Below, in pieces: positions 59,221-64,000 of a stretch of 64,000 nt of DNA. Both the position numbers and the translations under genes were made by a program. Each line of letters starts with the position of its first letter. Within the stretch, counting starts at the first letter, position 1. This stretch comes from Rhodonellum psychrophilum GCM71 = DSM 17998 (GTDB lineage: Bacteria > Bacteroidota > Bacteroidia > Cytophagales > Cyclobacteriaceae): NCBI RefSeq assembly GCF_000381545.1, contig NZ_KB906674.1, positions 275,814-339,813 of the forward strand. The letters run 5' to 3'. Under the pieces are notes generated by a model. The model saw only the letters and a program-made list of their open reading frames with translations, searched no databases and was not told the DNA's origin.

Positions 59221-60210
59221 TTAGACCAATCCTTTTTTTATCAGATAATCCGCGATTTGTACCGCATTTGTTGCAGCGCCTTTTCTTAAATTATCGGCCA
59301 CTATCCACATGTTGAGTGTGTTTGGCTGGGATTCGTCTCTTCTCAATCGGCCGACAAATACATCGTCCTTCTTGTGCGCCGTCAATGGCATGGGGTAAAT
59401 ATTGTTGGCCGGATCATCCTGTACGACGATTCCCGGGGCATTGGAAAGCAATTCCCTAACCTCAGCCAAATCAAAATCATTGTTGAATTCCACGTTGACT
59501 GATTCGGAATGTCCGCCCATGGTTGGGATTCTGACTGTGGTAGCAGTGACTTGGATGCTGTCATCGCTGAAGATCTTTTTGGTCTCCTTGATCATTTTCA
59601 TTTCTTCCTTGGTGTATCCGTTTTCCTGGAATACATCGATATGGGGAAGGACGTTCAAGTCAATTTTGTGTGGATAGACCATTTCAGGAGTTTCTCCGTT
59701 TCTTTCCGCCATCATTTGGTCCACTGCGGCTTTGCCGGTTCCGGTGACGGATTGATAGGTGGATACCACGACACGTTTTATACCATATTTTTTCCGAAGG
59801 GGATCCAAAGCCAATACCATCTGAATGGTGGAGCAATTTGGATTTGCAATGATTTTGTCCTCTTTCGTCAATTCAGAGGCGTTGATTTCAGGAACCACCA
59901 ATTTTTTGCTTGGATCCATTCTCCAGGCAGAGGAATTGTCGATGACGACCGTGCCTACTGCCGCAAACTGAGGTGCCCATTCCAGAGATGTACTTCCGCC
60001 TGCCGAAAAAATAGCAATGTCCGGTTTCTCAGAAATTGCCTGTTTCAATCCAACGACTGTATGTTCCTTACCTTGGTAAGTGATTTTTTTGCCCGCAGAT
60101 CTTTCGCTGGCGACCAAAAGTAATTCGTCAAATTGGAATTGGTGCTCATGCAGCACCTCGAGGATTTCTGAGCCTACCAGACCGGTAGCTCCCACAACTG
60201 CGAGTTTCAT
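59221..60210 (-). CDS. asd: Aspartate-semialdehyde dehydrogenase
   Basis: NADPH-dependent reduction of aspartyl phosphate to aspartate semialdehyde, the branch point to lysine (and diaminopimelate), threonine and methionine. The 329-aa protein has the nucleotide-binding start MKLAVVGATGLVGSEILEVL, SAGGSTSLEWAP, VIDNSSAWRMD, the catalytic Cys126 in IANPNCSTIQMV, TYQSVTGTGKAAVDQM, and RIPTMGGHSESVNVEF with the active-site His. First gene of a two-gene unit with the methyltransferase. Confidence 0.98.
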   Translation of the reverse strand: MKLAVVGATGLVGSEILEVLHEHQFQFDELLLVASERSAGKKITYQGKEHTVVGLKQAISEKPDIAIFSAGGSTSLEWAPQFAAVGTVVIDNSSAWRMDPSKKLVVPEINASELTKEDKIIANPNCSTIQMVLALDPLRKKYGIKRVVVSTYQSVTGTGKAAVDQMMAERNGETPEMVYPHKIDLNVLPHIDVFQENGYTKEEMKMIKETKKIFSDDSIQVTATTVRIPTMGGHSESVNVEFNNDFDLAEVRELLSNAPGIVVQDDPANNIYPMPLTAHKKDDVFVGRLRRDESQPNTLNMWIVADNLRKGAATNAVQIADYLIKKGLV

Positions 60211-60245
60211 GCTTATGGATTTTAATGATGGTTAAATATGCCCTG

Positions 60246-60253
60246 CAAATGTA
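60246..60253 (-). promoter_or_regulatory. asd: -7 element of asd
   Basis: The minus strand reads TACATTTG, matching TAnnTTTG and followed by CAGG, 35 bp before the asd ATG. Confidence 0.45.
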
Positions 60254-60401
60254 AGGTAAGAATTCCCATTTGTGCTAATTATTGATGCGATAATTACTTT
60301 AATATCAAACGAATGTCCCGATTGTTGCAAAAAACGCAAGCTTAGTCGGGTAAACGTTTATTTTGAAGCCCATTTAAAAACTATTTTTTAAATTTATTTT
60401 T

Positions 60402-63400
60402 ATGGGAAATTTGGGTTTTTCTTGGTGTTTTGGCGCTTTTGGCCTTCTCGCCCTGCTTTTTTCGACTTCGTGCAATGCGTTTGCACAGGTACAAGGCTTT
60501 GAAAATGAGTTTGCGATCGTCAATCATCCTGAAACATTTTTGCCCAATTGGTCAGCCAATGTGGTCAGCGCAAGTTCCTCAAGGGTTTTTCATGCCAAAG
60601 GGGAAGGGAAAAATGGGTCAAATGCTTTAGCCGTCCAAACCATCGGTTCATTCAATGCCGAGATTTTTACCGAAATCATTTTGGGTACATTTCCATCTCC
60701 AGCAATTGGGTTTTATGCCAAAACCAAACAGAATGGGTCGGGCACCAGACCTGTTTCTGTTTTTCTCTCCTTTTCCAAAAACCAGGGAGCGGAATTCCAA
60801 TTTCGAACGCAGGTAGGAGAAAACGGAACCTTCCAAAACAAAAATTCAGAGTACGCATTTTTTGAAATCCCCATCCCCCAATTGCTACAAAGTGAAGCCA
60901 AATTGGTCGTCAAAATAGAGGTGCTTTATGGGCTAGGTTCCGGGTCGGCTGCCAGGTTTTTAATGGATGATTTTGGACTTGCTTCCAGTCCAATGCCCCG
61001 TGGGCAAATCCGTGTATTGGAAAAACGATTGCTGAATCCATTTTCTGTGTTCCTTAAAATGGATCAAGAAATCAAAGGCCTTGCCCAGGAGCAAGTGACT
61101 TTGCAGGGCAATTCCCTATCAAGGCTCGCTTTTCCCACCGATTCCACCTTCGTCTTACATTTCAATGAGCCAATTGTAGCCGATTCCCAACAAATCATCC
61201 TTCAAAATGTGACTGCCAAAAACGGAGATTTGACCACGGATCTATCGCTGGAGATACGAAACGATACCATTTCCCTTGGGGAAGTATTGATTGTGGGACC
61301 GGAAAGGATTAGGCTCAGCTTCAGCCGGTTTTTTGACCCGGCGGTCACTTCGCAGACTTCACTTTACCAAGTCAATGGACGAAGCCCTGTGGATATTTTG
61401 CTGATGGAAAATCTGTTTGAAGTGGAGCTGCTGTTGGACAATCCACTTCCCCTATCGCAACTTCATGAGATCACCGTGTTCAGTAACAAAGGAACAAATG
61501 GGAAGGAGGGTCAAAACCAAAAGCGGGAAATCTATTACGACGACTACTTGGAGGCTGTCTTTGCCAAGGATTCCAAGACGATCCAACTCATCCATGATCT
61601 CGAGTTGGACATGGATGTACTGGACCTGGAACGTTTCAGGATTGCGGATCAGGATTTTACTTTCCAGCGCTTGGAAGTGCCTGATGACTTGAGGGTACTT
61701 TCCCTTTCTTTGAATAGAGAAATGGAGGAAAACCTTCAATATCTCTTTTCCATACCTCCTAGAAGGAGTCGAAGGGGGATTTGGATTCCTGGTTCCAAAA
61801 AGGAAATCGTCTGGGATAAGACCTCGCCGACTTTGGTCAGCGCAATCGGCATAGGGCCAAAGAAACTTCTCTTGACTTTTTCGGAGCCAATCGATCCGGT
61901 GTTTGCGTCCATGCCCCAAAATTATACCCTAGGAGGAAAACAACCCGAATCGGTCATTCTTCAGGAAAATCCTAGTCAGGTGGTTTTGGTGTGGGAGCAA
62001 TCCTTCTTGGACCAGGCAAACTATGTGCTTGAGATCAGCCAGATTCCGGATCGGGCAGGAAATTTTATTGTCCCAAGCGCATTTCCTTTCCTCTTCAAGG
62101 ATCCGGACCGCTTGGTTTTCAAATCCCTGATCATCAATGAGGTGATGGCTGCGCCTAGGGATGAAAATATTTTGCCCAATGTGGAATATATCGAGCTCTT
62201 GAATGTGAGCCAAGAATGGATTTCCCTTGGAGGATTGTCACTGGCCAATTCCAGAAGCGCGACGGTTTTGCCGGCAGATACACTGGGGCCTGGTGGATAT
62301 GTACTTTTGGTGTCCAGAACACAAGCGAGTCAGTTTGTTGAATTTGGGAAGGTGTTGGGTTTGACGAATTGGCCAACATTGCTCAATGCCGGAGATCACC
62401 TCAGATTGCTTGACAGAACGGGGAATATTGTGGACAGCCTCCTATATTCTACCTTAAGTTATGGGGGTTCTGCGATCGCTCAGGGAGGCTACAGTCTGGA
62501 AATCGTCAATCCATATTATCCTTGCCATGCGACTTCCAACCTAAAACCTTCCTTGTCTCCAAATCGTGGGACGCCAGGAAAGATCAATTCCGTTTTTGAC
62601 GATACGCCGGACAGAATTGCTCCGAGATTGCTTCAGGCAAGGGCTGTCGGGGATTCTGCGGTGGTACTTTTGTTTTCAAAATCCTTGGCTGCAGATTTGG
62701 CAGCCGCAAAATTGTCCTTTGTGCCAAATCTACCCCTGAAAAATTTTTCCTTATCGGCCAATGGATTATCTGTGATTGTGACATTTGGGGAGGAACTGAA
62801 AGAGGGGACGAGGTATTCCATTCAGGTGGGAAATGTCAGGGATTGTGTCGGTAATCTGATCAGTCCGGAGCACAATGAGATGTTTTTTGCCATTCCTTCG
62901 GAGGCGGTTTTGGGGGATTTGATTCTCAATGAAGTCCTTTTCAATCCAAGGACGGGTTTTCCCAAATTTGTGGAAATTTACAATGCCTCTGGAAAATACC
63001 TGAACTTGAGGGATTGGAAACTGGCCAATCTGGACAACGATGGCCTTGTGGCCAACCGTACGGTATTGTTTCATGAAGACCAACTGGTGGATCCTTTTTC
63101 CTATATGGTGTTCACTACGGATGCTAAAAAGTTAAAATCCGAATACCCAAAGGGGGATGCCGGCAGGTTTGTGGAATTGGCAGCATTGCCAAGTTATCCG
63201 ATAGCTGCTGGGAATGTTGTTTTTCTGAATCCTGATGAAAGCATCAAGGAGCATTTTTCCTATTCAGACAAGATGCACCATGCCCTATTGAAGGAAACCA
63301 GGGGAGTCTCATTGGAAAGGTTGTCTGCTTCAGTTCAAATTGAAAAGCCAAGCAATTGGCATTCTGCCTCGGCCTCTGAGGGGTTTGCCACTCCGGGATA

Positions 63401-63749
63401 TAAAAACTCGCAAGTATATACAGAAGAGGGGGAATTTGGCATTCATGTTCAACCAAAGGTATTTGCCCCAGATGCTCTGGGACAGCAGAATTTCACCACC
63501 ATCTCCTACAAAATGGAACAATCCGGTAATTTGGCGACCATCAGGATCTACGGGATAGATGGGAAACTGGTGAAGGAATTGGCACAGGGGGAGATTTGGG
63601 GAGATTCCGGGTTTTATACCTGGGAGGGCACAGATCAAGGAGGAAGAAAAGTCAGGCCAGGTTATTACATCGTTTGGGTAGAAATTTTTGATCTAAATGG
63701 AAATGTCAGTCGGATCAAGAAAACTGTTGTTGTTGGATCCAAATTTTAA
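60402..63749 (+). CDS. Secreted lamin-tail domain protein with T9SS-type C-terminus
   Basis: 1115-aa exported protein, signal peptide ~1-30 (FGLLALLFSTSCNAFAQ). The N-terminal ~200 residues form a jelly-roll-like domain (VNHPETFLPNWSANV to FLMDDFGLASSPMP). Several Ig-like or bacterial-adhesin strands follow (KKLLLTFSEPIDPVF, AVVLLFSKSLAADLA). Two lamin-tail domains sit at ~565-720 (LIINEVMAAPRDENILPNVEYIELLN in parts) and ~850-1010 (LILNEVLFNPRTGFPKFVEIYN in parts). A FlgD-like C-terminal domain (ATIRIYGIDGKLVKEL, YTWEGTDQGGRKVRPGYYIVW) resembles gliding/T9SS type B sorting regions. Enzymatic motifs are absent; adhesion or surface structure is likely. Confidence 0.82.
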   Translation: MGNLGFSWCFGAFGLLALLFSTSCNAFAQVQGFENEFAIVNHPETFLPNWSANVVSASSSRVFHAKGEGKNGSNALAVQTIGSFNAEIFTEIILGTFPSPAIGFYAKTKQNGSGTRPVSVFLSFSKNQGAEFQFRTQVGENGTFQNKNSEYAFFEIPIPQLLQSEAKLVVKIEVLYGLGSGSAARFLMDDFGLASSPMPRGQIRVLEKRLLNPFSVFLKMDQEIKGLAQEQVTLQGNSLSRLAFPTDSTFVLHFNEPIVADSQQIILQNVTAKNGDLTTDLSLEIRNDTISLGEVLIVGPERIRLSFSRFFDPAVTSQTSLYQVNGRSPVDILLMENLFEVELLLDNPLPLSQLHEITVFSNKGTNGKEGQNQKREIYYDDYLEAVFAKDSKTIQLIHDLELDMDVLDLERFRIADQDFTFQRLEVPDDLRVLSLSLNREMEENLQYLFSIPPRRSRRGIWIPGSKKEIVWDKTSPTLVSAIGIGPKKLLLTFSEPIDPVFASMPQNYTLGGKQPESVILQENPSQVVLVWEQSFLDQANYVLEISQIPDRAGNFIVPSAFPFLFKDPDRLVFKSLIINEVMAAPRDENILPNVEYIELLNVSQEWISLGGLSLANSRSATVLPADTLGPGGYVLLVSRTQASQFVEFGKVLGLTNWPTLLNAGDHLRLLDRTGNIVDSLLYSTLSYGGSAIAQGGYSLEIVNPYYPCHATSNLKPSLSPNRGTPGKINSVFDDTPDRIAPRLLQARAVGDSAVVLLFSKSLAADLAAAKLSFVPNLPLKNFSLSANGLSVIVTFGEELKEGTRYSIQVGNVRDCVGNLISPEHNEMFFAIPSEAVLGDLILNEVLFNPRTGFPKFVEIYNASGKYLNLRDWKLANLDNDGLVANRTVLFHEDQLVDPFSYMVFTTDAKKLKSEYPKGDAGRFVELAALPSYPIAAGNVVFLNPDESIKEHFSYSDKMHHALLKETRGVSLERLSASVQIEKPSNWHSASASEGFATPGYKNSQVYTEEGEFGIHVQPKVFAPDALGQQNFTTISYKMEQSGNLATIRIYGIDGKLVKELAQGEIWGDSGFYTWEGTDQGGRKVRPGYYIVWVEIFDLNGNVSRIKKTVVVGSKF

Positions 63750-63817
63750 AAAAAAATGAAAATTTAAGGTAAAAAGTACTATATTAGAAAGTGAAAATCA
63801 ATTAAAACAAAGCTCTT

Positions 63818-63973
63818 ATGGAAAATGACCTAATCACCCAAACATTAAAGACCTATTTCCTAAAAAAGGGCAAGAATCTAAAGGTTATCCAGCGATACCT
63901 GAGAATAAAGTACAATTTGGCGATGGATGAAAAGCTACTGCAGAAGAGGTTGCAAAATCTCTCTATAAATTAA
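63818..63973 (+). CDS. Small 51-aa charged protein
   Basis: Reads MENDLITQTLKTYFLKKGKN and ends RLQNLSIN. It is rich in Lys, Arg and Leu and is likely two helices; LKVIQRYLRIKYNLAMDEKL would fit a helix-turn-helix-like or RNA-binding fold, but no family is recognised. The frame runs from a clean ATG to TAA, with an intrinsic terminator starting on the next bases, which strongly supports a real transcription unit. It is 68 bp after the lamin-tail gene and may be monocistronic. Confidence 0.65.
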   Translation: MENDLITQTLKTYFLKKGKNLKVIQRYLRIKYNLAMDEKLLQKRLQNLSIN

Positions 63974-63974
63974 A

Positions 63975-64000
63975 AAGCCGTCGAAAGACGGTTTTTTTTT
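63975..64000 (+). terminator. Terminator of the 51-aa gene
   Basis: CCGTC-GAAA-GACGG with flanking A/T, followed by nine T that run to the window edge. A GAAA tetraloop on a G/C stem makes it a strong intrinsic terminator. Confidence 0.92.

Noticed and set aside
1-64000. CRISPR array, prophage, integrase or IS transposase
   Set aside because: No regular spacer-repeat arrays and no integrase, transposase or phage structural genes were found among the readable frames.

Overview
The window looks like a chromosomal segment of a Bacteroidota bacterium, most likely order Cytophagales and probably Cyclobacteriaceae-like. The reasons are two SusC/SusD operons, two secreted proteins with type IX secretion (T9SS) style C-termini, a bacillithiol gene (bshC), an S16 ribosomal protein with a long Ala/Glu-rich tail, TAnnTTTG-type -7 promoter elements, and almost no Shine-Dalgarno sequences. 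The genus is an inference. No phage, insertion sequence with transposase, or CRISPR array was seen.

Layout. 1-3.5 kb: 5' part of gltX and the leftward rpsP-rimM-trmD-rplS operon, then tRNA-Arg(CCU). 4.4-7.5 kb: leftward gntP-ridA-dipeptidase cluster. 7.6-16.1 kb: a T9SS-type surface protein, a DUF4105 membrane protein, uvrB, an AlbA_2 protein, a PLP-dependent D-cysteine desulfhydrase-like enzyme and an RluD-type pseudouridine synthase. 16.1-17.3 kb: a gene-free AT-rich region with two paralogous tRNA-like RNA genes, each followed by its own terminator. 17.3-29.9 kb: a 1439-aa AsmA/TamB-like protein, mnmD, ispF, an M16 peptidase, copper handling genes (HMA protein and copA), bshC, 5-formyl-THF cyclo-ligase and an outer-membrane protein. 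30.7-42.4 kb: two susCD operons whose leaders and first ~110 codons are duplicated. 42.8-49.3 kb: 2-oxoglutarate dehydrogenase sucA-sucB and lpdA, with a four-helix-bundle (rRNA intervening-sequence type) gene cassette inserted before lpdA. 49.3-54.4 kb: an unknown secreted protein between inverted repeat copies, a peptide deformylase-like protein, and a signalling cluster (sensorless histidine kinase, decayed response regulator, response regulator-adenylate cyclase, YitT). 54.5-64 kb: carB without its allosteric domain, DUF4834, a PG_1098-type methyltransferase, asd, a lamin-tail surface protein and a 51-aa gene.

The two observations I rate highest are these. (1) The RNA pair at 16607-16729 and 17080-17203 has an intact class II tRNA body (acceptor, D, anticodon and T arms) but a 54-55 nt variable region. 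That region contains a hairpin with a conserved GAGCTC apex and compensatory base changes between the copies. (2) A dispersed intergenic repeat of about 160-225 bp has AACCCG...CGGGTT ends. It occurs at least eight times in 64 kb, often in front of genes, and two inverted copies exactly bracket one unknown gene.

Much of the rest is housekeeping: translation and tRNA modification, TCA cycle, pyrimidine, isoprenoid, aspartate-family and bacillithiol synthesis. The accessory content is nutrient uptake (SusCD, GntP), surface proteins and signalling.
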